In this document: one piece after another, positions 37,499-47,043 of the stretch | Numbering within the stretch: the stretch's first letter is position 1 | Layout of the letters: each line of letters begins with the position of its first letter | From: CBDBJL01 sp965206365 | GTDB lineage: Bacteria; Pseudomonadota; Alphaproteobacteria; JABAAW01; JAHZMA01 | DNA: 64,000 nt | Direction of reading: 5' to 3' | NCBI GenBank assembly: GCA_965206365.1 | Contig: CBDBJL010000004.1 | Span: forward strand, 62,001-126,000 | Translations under genes and position numbers: made by a program | Notes under the pieces: model-generated | The model's database searches: none | Told to the model about the DNA's origin: nothing | What the model saw: only the letters and a program-made list of their open reading frames with translations

Positions 37499-38434
37499 TT
37501 GCTCTCAAACCTTTTACTTCCTGGCGTTACCATCACGGAAAATGCTGCGATTGCTGCAGTTTCTTGGATCGGATCTGGTGATAGTAAAGCCGCCGATCAG
37601 GCCGCAGTCGATGCTATGCGTTCTGGTTTGATGCAGCTTGATATTGATGGTACGGTTGTTATTGGTGAAGGCGAGCGCGATGAAGCCCCGATGCTTTACA
37701 TTGGCGAGAAGGTAGGAAATGGCACAATCGCCATTGATATTGCACTTGACCCCTTAGAATGCACAACAGTTTGTGCCAATCACGGCGATAATTCTCTTAC
37801 CGTTATGGCACTGGCACCTCAGGGTAGTTTTTTGCATGCCCCTGATGTTTATATGGAAAAAATTGCTGTCGGGGCCAATATCCCTTCTGGGAAAATTTCT
37901 CTTGAAAACAGCTTGAAACAAAATATTAAAATTGTTGCCCAAGCCCAGTCAAAATCAATTTCTGACATTACCGTCTGTGTCTTGGAACGTCCACGCCACC
38001 AAAATTTAATTCAGCAAATTCGTGAACTTGGTGCACGAGTAAAATTAATTCCTGATGGCGATATTTTTGCCGTGATTGAAACCGCTAAAATAAATAGTGC
38101 GATCGATATTTATATGGGTTCAGGAGGTGCCCCCGAAGGTGTACTGGCGGCATCAGCATTGCGCACAATTGGTGGTGATTTTCAAGGACGCCTTGTTTTT
38201 CGAAACGATGATGAACGTGCCCGTGCAACGCAAGCCGGAATTACTGATTTTACGAAGATTTATTGCCTTAATGATTTGGCCAAGGGCGATCATATGACTT
38301 TCTTTGCCACAGCAGTCACAAATGGTACCCTAATGCCCGGCATTTATCACGACCAAGGCAAAATCATTGTGCATAGTTTGGTCATTGATTTAAAAACCAA
38401 CACCCAACGTATTATCTGCAATCGTCGCTTGTAA
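37499..38434 (+). CDS. glpX: Class II fructose-1,6-bisphosphatase GlpX
   Basis: Gluconeogenic phosphatase, 311 residues, start TTG 37499 with AAGGAAAT. It has the family pattern: VTENAAIAAVSWIGSGD-like start, DIDGTVVIGEGERDEAPML with the metal Glu57, HAPDVYMEKIAVG, and MGSGGAPEGVLAASALRTIGG. The metal and phosphate loop reads DPLECTT, with Cys88 where the family normally has Gly. The codon is TGC, read directly. Whether this affects activity is unknown. It is 9 bases after msrP and 2 bases before recJ. Confidence 0.92.
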   Translation: MLSNLLLPGVTITENAAIAAVSWIGSGDSKAADQAAVDAMRSGLMQLDIDGTVVIGEGERDEAPMLYIGEKVGNGTIAIDIALDPLECTTVCANHGDNSLTVMALAPQGSFLHAPDVYMEKIAVGANIPSGKISLENSLKQNIKIVAQAQSKSISDITVCVLERPRHQNLIQQIRELGARVKLIPDGDIFAVIETAKINSAIDIYMGSGGAPEGVLAASALRTIGGDFQGRLVFRNDDERARATQAGITDFTKIYCLNDLAKGDHMTFFATAVTNGTLMPGIYHDQGKIIVHSLVIDLKTNTQRIICNRRL

Positions 38435-38436
38435 CG

Positions 38437-40245
38437 ATGCTGGCACCAACAGGGAAATCGCTTACGAAAAAAATCTGGCAATATCAACCCTCGCCTGATA
38501 TTGCTGAAAATGCAAATCAAGCTGAAGCCTTTCGTGATCTATTGAATCAGGCTCATTTGCCTGATTTCGTAATCAATTTTTTTCTCACTCGTAAAATTGC
38601 TCCGCAGCAAATTACCCATTACCTCAATCCGAAAATAAAGCATAGTTTGCCAGAGCCGTTTGCACTACGCGATCTCGAAAAAGCGGTTTACCGCATTCAG
38701 CAAGCCATATTGGCGGGTAAAAATATTGCCCTGTACAGTGATTATGATGTTGATGGTGCCTGTTCGGCAGCTTTGCTTACAAATTATTTTACCGCACTGA
38801 AAATTCCCACTCAATTCTACATCCCCAATCGTATCACCCAAGGCTATGGCATCCACCGCTATGGTCTAGAAAAACTGCGAGATGATGGGGCAAATTTGAT
38901 CCTATGCACCGATTTAGGTGCAAGCACAACCAACGAAATTACCGGCAATGGTTTGCCCGATATTATCATTATCGATCATCATCAAACCCATCGCCCCTAC
39001 CCAGAAGTTTACGCTTTCATCGATCCTATGCGCGAAGATGATTCAAGCATAGAAAAATCAATCTGCGCAACAACAATCACTTTCTTACTTTTAATTGCAT
39101 TGAATCGCGCTTTGCGTGCTTTGCCCGCATATGAAAAGATCTTACCCGATTTAATGGATTCTTTAGATTTGGTGGCTCTGGCTACGATTGCCGATGTTAT
39201 GCCTCTACAAGGAATCAACCGCGATTTAGTTGCGCAAGGCATGAAGCAAATGAATACAACAACAAATCTAGGCTTACATAGCCTGAACGAGTTATGTCGC
39301 AAAGGAGAAAAAATTACGACAACAGAAGATGTTAGTTTTAAGATTTCCCCCTATCTTAATGCCGCTGGCAGAATGGGTGAGAGCCGAGTTGCCACTTTAT
39401 TATTAACGGCAACCACAAAAAAAGATGCCTACCATTATGCGGAAAGATTGCTTAAGCTGAATACGAAACGGATCTCGGTGCAAAATGATTGTTTACAAAA
39501 TATTCATAGCCTGTTAACGAAAGAAGCGAAACCCAAGCATCAACAATTTGTATTGATCGGAGCCTCTAATTTACATATTGGGATTACCGGCATTACCGCA
39601 GGAAAAATTAAAGATCAGTATCATGCGCCAGCTCTGATTATTAGTTATGATCATCAGGGGCTTGGAACTGGCTCTGCGCGTAGTGTCGCTGGAATTGATA
39701 TTGCCAAAATTCTAGAACAAGCCACCCACGAAAATATTTTAATTCGCTCTGGCGGGCATGCAATGGCAGGGGGCTTTACCCTTCAGCAAAATCGTGAATC
39801 TGATCTACGCATCTTTTTGCATCGCCATATTAACGAAGCGCAAAATTCTGAAATTACCCAAGCTGATTATTTGCAAATTGATGGGGTCTGTGGCATTCCT
39901 AGCTTAGCCAGCTTGCAATTAAAATGGTTAGAGACTTTAGCCCCTTTCGGTGCCGGTAACCCAAAACCTTTATTCGCTTTGCCTGATTTGCGCGTAAAAT
40001 ATTTGCATAGAATGGGGCAAAAGAATAATCATATAATGATTGTTTTTTGCAACCAATCTCGGCAAGAATTACGCGGAGTTTTATTTAATTGCGACACAGA
40101 ACCGCATAATATTTTAACGAATACCCTAACTCTTGCCCGTGAAACTCAGGAAAAATTAGATGTTGCTGGCTATTTCCAAGTTAATCATTATCACGGCAAA
40201 CAAAATTTGCAAATACTCCTTAGTGATCTGCAACAAAAACCATAA
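38437..40245 (+). CDS. recJ: Single-stranded-DNA-specific exonuclease RecJ
   Basis: 5'-3' ssDNA exonuclease of the DHH family. Motifs: IALYSDYDVDGACSAALLTNY (motif I), LCTDLGAS, IIDHHQTHRPYPEVYAFIDP (DHH), LATIADVMPL, and the DHHA1 GG-motif IRSGGHAMAGGFT with an OB-like end. The 602 residues match the family. It begins immediately after glpX. Confidence 0.95.
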   Translation: MLAPTGKSLTKKIWQYQPSPDIAENANQAEAFRDLLNQAHLPDFVINFFLTRKIAPQQITHYLNPKIKHSLPEPFALRDLEKAVYRIQQAILAGKNIALYSDYDVDGACSAALLTNYFTALKIPTQFYIPNRITQGYGIHRYGLEKLRDDGANLILCTDLGASTTNEITGNGLPDIIIIDHHQTHRPYPEVYAFIDPMREDDSSIEKSICATTITFLLLIALNRALRALPAYEKILPDLMDSLDLVALATIADVMPLQGINRDLVAQGMKQMNTTTNLGLHSLNELCRKGEKITTTEDVSFKISPYLNAAGRMGESRVATLLLTATTKKDAYHYAERLLKLNTKRISVQNDCLQNIHSLLTKEAKPKHQQFVLIGASNLHIGITGITAGKIKDQYHAPALIISYDHQGLGTGSARSVAGIDIAKILEQATHENILIRSGGHAMAGGFTLQQNRESDLRIFLHRHINEAQNSEITQADYLQIDGVCGIPSLASLQLKWLETLAPFGAGNPKPLFALPDLRVKYLHRMGQKNNHIMIVFCNQSRQELRGVLFNCDTEPHNILTNTLTLARETQEKLDVAGYFQVNHYHGKQNLQILLSDLQQKP

Positions 40246-40288
40246 CGCCCACTTGCACAACATGATAAAGTGAGGCATATATAAGGGT

Positions 40289-40570
40289 ATGATGGCTGAA
40301 AATAACGATAAATATGATCTAGAATTGGATGTTACAGGATTATTATGCCCGTTACCCGTGCTGAAATTGCGTAAAATCTTGAAAAATATTACCCAAGGGA
40401 AAGTGGTAAAATGTATTGCAACGGATCCGGCCTCACTGCAAGATGTGGCTGATTTTTGTCAAGCTACAGGACATATTCTGCAAGCCCAATATTCTGATCA
40501 TCAATGTGAAAGATTCCAACCCTGGCAAGAAATCTTTATCCATTATGTAGAAAAAGGATTGCACAAATGA
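40289..40570 (+). CDS. tusA: TusA-family sulfurtransferase
   Basis: A small sulfur carrier of 93 residues with the SirA/TusA motif GLLCPLPVLKLRK; Cys20 is the expected persulfide site. TusA-like proteins supply sulfur for tRNA thiolation or cofactor synthesis; with a moa/moe set nearby a role in molybdoenzyme sulfur supply is possible. The gene overlaps parC by 4 bases (ATGA). Confidence 0.88.
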   Translation: MMAENNDKYDLELDVTGLLCPLPVLKLRKILKNITQGKVVKCIATDPASLQDVADFCQATGHILQAQYSDHQCERFQPWQEIFIHYVEKGLHK

Positions 40571-42786
40571 ATCACCGTAATAATATCGGCAAGCAGAGCT
40601 TAAAAGATGCCCTGTCTGAACGCTATTTAGCCTACGCGCTTTCTACCATTACCGCACGTAGCCTGCCCGATGTTCGCGATGGGTTAAAACCCGTACATCG
40701 AAGGCTGGTTCACGCTATGGCAGAATTAAAACTCAATCCTGAAAGTGGCTTTAAGAAATGCGCCCGAATTGTTGGCGATGTTATGGGTAAGTATCATCCC
40801 CATGGTGATAGTGCAATCTATGATGCTATGGTGCGCATGGCACAAGAATTCTCGTTGCGCTATCCTTTGGTAGATGGGCAAGGCAATTTTGGCAATATTG
40901 ATGGTGATAATGCTGCCGCTATGCGCTACACTGAAGCGCGTATGAGCCAAACCGCATATTTATTGCTTCGTGATTTGCATCGAAATGCTGTTGATTTTCG
41001 TGCCACTTATGATGGTGAAGGCAAAGAACCTGAAATTCTGCCCGCGGCTTTTCCAAACCTATTAGCCAACGGTGCCCAAGGCATTGCTGTGGGAATGGCA
41101 ACCCACATTCCACCACATAATATTCATGAATTATGCGACGCACTTATTATGCTTGTACGAAATCCAAACATTAATACTGCCAATCTTATCCAGCATATTC
41201 CAGGTCCTGATTTTCCAACGGGCGGTGTTTTGATTGAAGATAAAGCAGAAACTTTGAAAGCATACCATACTGGACGGGGCTCTTTTCGCCTCCGAGCCTT
41301 TTGGCGTGCCGAGCCCCAAAAAGGGGGTTCTTATTATATTACGATCACCGAAATTCCCTTTCAGGTACAAAAATCTAAATTAATCGAAAAAATTGCCGAG
41401 CTCATGCAAGCTCGTAAATTACCCCTAATCTCAGATATTCGCGATGAATCTGCCGAGGATTTACGCATTATCATCCAACCTAAGAATCGTAGCGTTGAAC
41501 CAAAACATATTATGGCAACGCTTTTCAAGCAAACCGATCTAGAAATAAAATTTAGCTTAAATATGAATGTACTCGATCTAGGTAAAGTTCCAAAAATTAT
41601 GTCGCTAGGTGAAGTCTTGCAAAAATGGTTAAGCCATAGATGCGAGGTAATGGTACGTTGCAATCAATTTAGACTCGAAGAAATTGCTACCCGACTCAAT
41701 ATTTTAACAGCTTATCTGATCGCCTATAAAAATTTAGATTTAATTATTAAAATTATTCGAAAATCTGATGACCCACGCCCAGAATTAATGAAACAATTAA
41801 AAATTGAACAACCCTATGCTGATACAATTTTAGCAATGCGGCTATCCCAATTGCGCAATTTAGAAGAACAAAAGATCATCCAAGAAGAGCGGAGATTACG
41901 AAGCGAAGAACGGAAAATTAAGCAATTATTAGCCAGCAAGCCGGCCTTGGATTCGGCTTTAGAGGCTGAAATCATTGCGTTAAAAAAATCTTATGATCAA
42001 CCCGAAGATTCCAGGCGAACCAAAATTGAAAAAATTAACCCGGAAACAGAATTTGTCCCCCATGAGATCTTGCTAGAACGCGAACCCCTAACCGTCTTAT
42101 ATTCTGCAAAAGATTGGGTGCGAAGTGTAAAAACGCATATGGCAACAGATTATCCCCATCGCTTCAAAGATGGCGATCATTTGCGTTTCAGCCATCATTG
42201 CTATAATACCGACCAATTTTTAATTTTTTCTAGTGCTGGCAAATCTTATCTCCTCTCTGCCGATAAATTTCCTACAGGTAGGGGTATGGGGGAACCTATC
42301 CGTTTAATGTTAGATTTGGAAGCAGAGGATAAGATTGTTGAATTTACCCTTTATGCACCGGAAAAAACATACTTATTGGCCTCGGATGATGGCCATGGTT
42401 TTCTTGTGAGTGCCGATAAATTATCCGCACAAACCCGTTCAGGCAAACAAATCATGTTGCCCAAAAAAAACGCAAAACTTGTGGCTTGTCTGGAAATTCT
42501 TCCCGATTGCGATTATGTTGCTTTGCTGGGGACAAATCGCCGTTTATTGAGTTTTGGACTTGATGAAATATCGACCCTTAACCGTGGGCAAGGCGTTGTC
42601 TTGCAAAAATATAAAGATGCCAGGCTTGCCGATATTCAATTGTTTAATAGCAAAAAAGGAATTCTCTATAAAAAGGGCAATAAATTATATTCCCTAGAAG
42701 ATTATCACGCTTGGCATGGCAAGCGCGCACAGGTTGGGAAATTACCACCACCCGCTTTTCCACTGAAAAATGGTTTTAATCTATAG
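40567..42786 (+). CDS. parC: DNA topoisomerase IV subunit A
   Basis: Catalytic subunit of topoisomerase IV. The active tyrosine is Tyr121 in AAAMRYTEARMS. It shows DVRDGLKPVHRRLVHAM, GDVMGKYHPHGDSAIYDAMVRMAQEF and GIAVGMATHIPPHN, followed by a coiled coil and a C-terminal domain with a few beta-pinwheel-like repeats. The 739 residues and absence of a GyrA-box favour ParC. It pairs with parE at 15728. Confidence 0.94.
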   Translation: MNHRNNIGKQSLKDALSERYLAYALSTITARSLPDVRDGLKPVHRRLVHAMAELKLNPESGFKKCARIVGDVMGKYHPHGDSAIYDAMVRMAQEFSLRYPLVDGQGNFGNIDGDNAAAMRYTEARMSQTAYLLLRDLHRNAVDFRATYDGEGKEPEILPAAFPNLLANGAQGIAVGMATHIPPHNIHELCDALIMLVRNPNINTANLIQHIPGPDFPTGGVLIEDKAETLKAYHTGRGSFRLRAFWRAEPQKGGSYYITITEIPFQVQKSKLIEKIAELMQARKLPLISDIRDESAEDLRIIIQPKNRSVEPKHIMATLFKQTDLEIKFSLNMNVLDLGKVPKIMSLGEVLQKWLSHRCEVMVRCNQFRLEEIATRLNILTAYLIAYKNLDLIIKIIRKSDDPRPELMKQLKIEQPYADTILAMRLSQLRNLEEQKIIQEERRLRSEERKIKQLLASKPALDSALEAEIIALKKSYDQPEDSRRTKIEKINPETEFVPHEILLEREPLTVLYSAKDWVRSVKTHMATDYPHRFKDGDHLRFSHHCYNTDQFLIFSSAGKSYLLSADKFPTGRGMGEPIRLMLDLEAEDKIVEFTLYAPEKTYLLASDDGHGFLVSADKLSAQTRSGKQIMLPKKNAKLVACLEILPDCDYVALLGTNRRLLSFGLDEISTLNRGQGVVLQKYKDARLADIQLFNSKKGILYKKGNKLYSLEDYHAWHGKRAQVGKLPPPAFPLKNGFNL

Positions 42787-42823
42787 TTACAAAAATTTTT
42801 ATTCAAGAATGAAAGGAGCCAAT

Positions 42824-43102
42824 ATGCCTAAACAAAATGATCACAGTTCTGGTGTTCGTGGGCAGGTGCAGTTTACGTGCGAGCTTGACGAAGAACATAC
42901 CAATTCCATTACCTGTCATTACCATTCTTGCCGAATATTATCGGGGTATTTTGTTGTTGCGGTTCATTGCCTGCTTACTGATCTTAACTTTATCATCAAG
43001 CGTGGCGTAAAATGGTATCGTTCATCTTCGTTTGCCAAACGTAGTTTTTGCGAAGAAAAAGGCGATCATTACGAAATTGACCCGAATGAAATTACCAGGT
43101 AA
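42824..43102 (+). CDS. Small uncharacterised Cys/His-containing protein
   Basis: A 92-residue protein not recognised. The start ATG 42824 has an excellent AAAGGAG ribosome site; the open frame upstream overlaps the end of parC. Features: a Cys/His-rich stretch (FTCELDEEHTNSITCHYHSC) that could bind a metal, a hydrophobic segment (residues ~38-52) and a basic then acidic end (RSSSFAKRSFCEEKGDHYEID). It lies between parC and the mechanosensitive channel gene with 14 bases to the latter, so it is probably cotranscribed with mscS. Confidence 0.6.
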   Translation: MPKQNDHSSGVRGQVQFTCELDEEHTNSITCHYHSCRILSGYFVVAVHCLLTDLNFIIKRGVKWYRSSSFAKRSFCEEKGDHYEIDPNEITR

Positions 43103-43116
43103 AATTAGTCGGCGAG

Positions 43117-44229
43117 ATGTATAAGATTGTAATGAACCTATTTTTACGTTTTTTTCTCATGCTTTGGCGTGGTTTTCGCAAAATTAGCCTGATTTTACGG
43201 CGAACAATCCATAAAGCCTACAACAATAAGTTTTTAGAAAATTCTGATGCTCAAAAAAAACCGCTCTGGCTCAATATTATCTTACACCCTAGCGAAACTT
43301 TAGCCCGCCGTGGCCCAATCATCCTAGTTATTTTTTTACTCGGGCTAGAAGTACTTGGGTTTTTTGCGCCGATTGAGCGCAATATTAACGCCAGCCGTTT
43401 CATAATTAATGTCGGCTCGGTCAATATCTCGCTTTATACAATTTTTCAAACCATTTTATGGATTGTATTTTTAATGTGGGGTAGTAGCCATATCACCCGC
43501 ATTTTAGAAAAACAGCTGGCAAAATTTGTCCATCTCCACGCCTCTACCCGTAGTTTAATTTATAAATTATTACAGGCTTTTATTTATTTCATCGCATTGC
43601 TGATTGCTATGAATATTATCGGCATTAACCTGACCAGCCTTGCGGTATTTAGTGGTGCGTTGGGAATTGGTATTGGGTTTGGCTTGCAAAAAATTACCGC
43701 CAATTTAATTAGTGGCTTTATTCTAACCTTCGAGCGCACCCTTGCCCCCGGCACGTTGGTAGAATTAGAAAATGGAAAAATGGGTTATATTCGTCGCATT
43801 TCCGTGCGCTATACTTTACTAGAAACATTAGACGGGCTAGAGATATTAATTCCCAATGAAGAATTGGTTACCAGCAAGCTAACCCATTGGAATTTAACCA
43901 CACCCGAAGTACGCTCAATTCTTAAAATTGGGGTTTCATATGATTGTGATCTTGACCTTGCCAGCCAACTTATTTTAGAGGCGGCAAATGAAAACCAAAA
44001 ATTATCGAAAACCAATCTGCCCAATGTCTATCTATCAGATTTTGGTGATAATGCAGTGATTTTTGAATTAATTTATTGGGTACAGGATATTAATAAATAT
44101 TGGCGCGATGTGCGTAGCGAAATTTTATTTGCGATTTGGCATAAATTCAAGCAACATAATATCGGTATTCCTTACCCGCAAATGGATCTGCATTTTATGA
44201 ATTCATCACCACCAGAAAACAACTCTTAA
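43117..44229 (+). CDS. MscS-family mechanosensitive ion channel
   Basis: A 370-residue membrane channel: transmembrane segments at about 65-85, 105-130 and 145-165, then the pore helix and beta domain with VFSGALGIGIGFGLQKITANLISGFILTFERTLAPGTLVEL, the MscS signature. It continues with IPNEELVTSKLTHWN and a C-terminal domain. It protects against hypo-osmotic shock. The N-terminal ~50 residues are basic and amphipathic. Confidence 0.9.
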   Translation: MYKIVMNLFLRFFLMLWRGFRKISLILRRTIHKAYNNKFLENSDAQKKPLWLNIILHPSETLARRGPIILVIFLLGLEVLGFFAPIERNINASRFIINVGSVNISLYTIFQTILWIVFLMWGSSHITRILEKQLAKFVHLHASTRSLIYKLLQAFIYFIALLIAMNIIGINLTSLAVFSGALGIGIGFGLQKITANLISGFILTFERTLAPGTLVELENGKMGYIRRISVRYTLLETLDGLEILIPNEELVTSKLTHWNLTTPEVRSILKIGVSYDCDLDLASQLILEAANENQKLSKTNLPNVYLSDFGDNAVIFELIYWVQDINKYWRDVRSEILFAIWHKFKQHNIGIPYPQMDLHFMNSSPPENNS

Positions 44230-44244
44230 TATTATCGCTTGGCT

Positions 44245-45288
44245 TTATTTTACTCTGTTTGTAGGCGAGAGTTTAGATAAAAATTTTGGTAATAAAATTA
44301 TCATTTTCTCGTCAATAAGCTTTTTATTTCTTTGATATTGAACACCTACGCCAATGAAACCCAACCCAACAAGGCTAGCGAAAATAGAGAAAGATGGAGA
44401 ATTCTCAAATATGGTTGTTGCCAGGTGATATAAATATCCGATACAGCCAATCGCACCACAAATGATAAAAATTACTCTTTGAAGCAAAACAGAAATGAAA
44501 ATAAGGGCAATACTGAAACAAAAATAGAGAAACATAACAAATTCACTGTGGTTACGCATAGGAAAGAATTCCGCCAAAAAAGTAAGCATTCCAAATAAAT
44601 AACCCCAAAATGCAAAGTCAAGCTCAGTTCTTCGGTCCCAGAAATATGAGATAACCAGAACAACAGCACCAAAAATGAATGAAATCGGTCCCTGCTCATC
44701 CGGTGTAAAATTATCTTTGCCGAAAAGCAACGGTGTTAATTCCATGAACATATACCAAAGCGAGACGAGTATTGGCACTGAGAGCAATGCAGTTTTCATA
44801 AAGCAAAACATAATTACGGCAACAATGATGGTTCCGATTGCTAGAAGAGACTGAGAACCTTTTAACCAGATATTGTAATTTGCGTATTCTTCAAGATCCA
44901 CTGATGGCCAAAAACCCGTCATTTTTTGAAATCCAATAATTGCAAGTGGAACAAGGAAAACAGCGACTACTGCCACCACACCTCCAGCAATTTCTAACTT
45001 CTGCTTGTGAAACAAGTAATAGGCAAAGTAAGAAAGAATAATAACATAGCTAGTGGTTGACCCAAATAAATACATGGCGTTCGGATAATACAAAGCTTTA
45101 GTTAAGAAAAAACCCATTGCAAAGATAATCAAAAACGCACCGAAATAATAAGTTACATTGATCAAATCAAATCTGAACTTCAGACCTAGCTTGGCTTCAA
45201 GTGCTAACCAAAGTGGGTCGATTTGCTCTGCATTCAAAAGCCCCTTTTCATGTGCCCATTCCAGGTCAGGTTTCTTTATTTTAATCAT
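44245..45288 (-). CDS. Multi-pass membrane protein, DUF2157-like
   Basis: A 347-residue membrane protein with about nine transmembrane helices. The cytoplasmic N-terminus (LEWAHEKGLLNAEQIDPLWLALEA) resembles the start of DUF2157 proteins, which have a short helical domain before a membrane bundle. No catalytic motif is seen. It is convergent with mscS. I cannot assign a function; the family label itself is by resemblance only. Confidence 0.6.
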   Translation of the reverse strand: MIKIKKPDLEWAHEKGLLNAEQIDPLWLALEAKLGLKFRFDLINVTYYFGAFLIIFAMGFFLTKALYYPNAMYLFGSTTSYVIILSYFAYYLFHKQKLEIAGGVVAVVAVFLVPLAIIGFQKMTGFWPSVDLEEYANYNIWLKGSQSLLAIGTIIVAVIMFCFMKTALLSVPILVSLWYMFMELTPLLFGKDNFTPDEQGPISFIFGAVVLVISYFWDRRTELDFAFWGYLFGMLTFLAEFFPMRNHSEFVMFLYFCFSIALIFISVLLQRVIFIICGAIGCIGYLYHLATTIFENSPSFSIFASLVGLGFIGVGVQYQRNKKLIDEKMIILLPKFLSKLSPTNRVK

Positions 45289-45332
45289 GTCCGTAATATA
45301 TCATTGCATTCAATTTATGTCTATTAAAAACC

Positions 45333-46091
45333 CTATGCTTTATAATGAATTTTACTTAAATATAAGCCTTGTGGCGAAGCGGTAGGTCCGGCCTGAGTTC
45401 GATCGCGGGCATTGATAATTGGAACGATATCACGACTACACCATTCTCCCGCCCCTATTTTTACCAAAGTCCCTACCATATTACGAACCTGATGATACAA
45501 AAATGAGCGCGCATGCACATGCAAATGCAATTCATTAGGAAATAAAAGCTGATCAGGAACAAGCATCTGGCAATAATCAATGGTTTTGACGGGCGATTTT
45601 GCTTGACATAACCGAGCCCGAAATGAGGTGAAATCATATTCACCTTCAAATAATTTTGCCCCCTGCTGCATCGCTTCCCAATCTAATTTCCGCGACACAT
45701 GCAAAACTCGCCCGCGCAAAAGAGCCGGTGGTGCCGAGCGATTGGAAATTCGATAGATATATTCACGCTTAATCGCATGAAACCGTGCGTGAAAATCACC
45801 CGCAACTGGCATTGCATCAAGAACGACAATCGGAAAATCTTGTCGCAAAAAAGCATTCATCCCCGACAATAACGCATGAGGCGTGAAAAGATAATTCAGA
45901 TCAAAATGAACAATTTGCCCAAGTGCATGGACCCCCTTATCCGTACGCCCAGCGCAATAAAACGTAACCTGCTCGCCACAAAGCTGAGAAATAGCTTCCT
46001 CTAATGTTTGCTGTATTGAAATACCAATATTTTGCCGTTGCCACCCATTAAACGGCATGCCATCATATTCAATGGTTAATTTCCACCGCAT
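45333..46091 (-). CDS. truA: tRNA pseudouridine synthase A
   Basis: Modifies U38-40 in tRNA anticodon arms. The catalytic Asp51 is in YCAGRTDKGVHALGQIVHFD. Other motifs: IEYDGMPFNGWQRQ, RFHAIKREYIYRI, FLYHQVRNMVGTLVKIG. The 252 residues are usual. Confidence 0.96.
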   Translation of the reverse strand: MRWKLTIEYDGMPFNGWQRQNIGISIQQTLEEAISQLCGEQVTFYCAGRTDKGVHALGQIVHFDLNYLFTPHALLSGMNAFLRQDFPIVVLDAMPVAGDFHARFHAIKREYIYRISNRSAPPALLRGRVLHVSRKLDWEAMQQGAKLFEGEYDFTSFRARLCQAKSPVKTIDYCQMLVPDQLLFPNELHLHVHARSFLYHQVRNMVGTLVKIGAGEWCSRDIVPIINARDRTQAGPTASPQGLYLSKIHYKA

Positions 46092-46164
46092 CAGAAATCA
46101 ATCGACTTTTGGCTATGAAAACAATTTTATTGTTACTGATGAAATTTTAAGCATGTAACAATTT

Positions 46165-46863
46165 TTAACTTTTTCTCGCTTTTATTTTTTTATAAATTAT
46201 CGGGGCAATCGCTAAAATGCCTAACCCTGAAAGTGCCAATAAAATTTGTGGCGTTAAAATACCAGCCACGCTAAACTCATCGCCACGGTCAAAAATCGAA
46301 CCTAAGCCTGATCCCACAGTGGCGTAGACAAAGCTTCCCGGCATAATGCCAAAAAATGTTGTTAATGCAAAGGGCACAACTCTGACTCCCAAAAGTGCTG
46401 GCACAATGTTTACAACAAAAAATGGAAAAACAGGCAAAAGACGCAAAAACAACATATAGCTAATCGCGTTTTCTTCAAAGCCAGCTTCTAATTTACTCAA
46501 CCACGGACCCGCTTTGGCTTTCAAACTCGTGCCAATTGCCGTTTTTGCCGCCAGAAAAATACAAATTGCTCCCAAAGTTGCCCCGGTAATAACCGCAAAC
46601 GTCCCCCAAATATTACCGAACAAAAATCCTCCGGTAATCGTAAGAAAACTAGCAAAAGGAAGTGAAAATGCAACAGTCGTAAGATAGATAATGATAAAAG
46701 CCAGAAAAGTGACCGCATAATTTGCATCTCGAAAAACCAACAAGGTCTCTCTATTTTCCTTTAACCCCTCAAAGCTAAGATAATTGGCTAAAGGTGATTG
46801 TTGTAATATAATAAAACCAAAAATTAAAATAAAAACTGGAATAAATTTTTTGAATCTTTGCAT
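46165..46863 (-). CDS. TVP38/TMEM64 (VTT-domain) membrane protein
   Basis: A 232-residue inner membrane protein of the VTT/DedA superfamily. Transmembrane segments flank the core FLTITGGFLFGNIWGTFAVITGATLGAICIFLAAK and the LRLLPVFPFFVVNIVPALLGVRVVPFALTTFFGIMPGSFVYATVGS region, the VTT signature. Such proteins are linked to lipid scrambling and envelope homeostasis. It is divergent from the sugar-type binding protein at 47044. Confidence 0.87.
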   Translation of the reverse strand: MQRFKKFIPVFILIFGFIILQQSPLANYLSFEGLKENRETLLVFRDANYAVTFLAFIIIYLTTVAFSLPFASFLTITGGFLFGNIWGTFAVITGATLGAICIFLAAKTAIGTSLKAKAGPWLSKLEAGFEENAISYMLFLRLLPVFPFFVVNIVPALLGVRVVPFALTTFFGIMPGSFVYATVGSGLGSIFDRGDEFSVAGILTPQILLALSGLGILAIAPIIYKKIKARKS

Positions 46864-47043
46864 CTGTTTCTCCTAAAAAGCAACCCATCCCCAAAAATAT
46901 ATACTCACAAATCCCGCAAAAGAGATTATTTTCTTGACATAAATTCTCAGATATAGCACATAAGTAACTACTTTGGTAACTAGAAATTTATTTATTTATA
47001 GAAAGTGGATTTAAAAAGTGATTTTACAAAGAAATCATAATAA

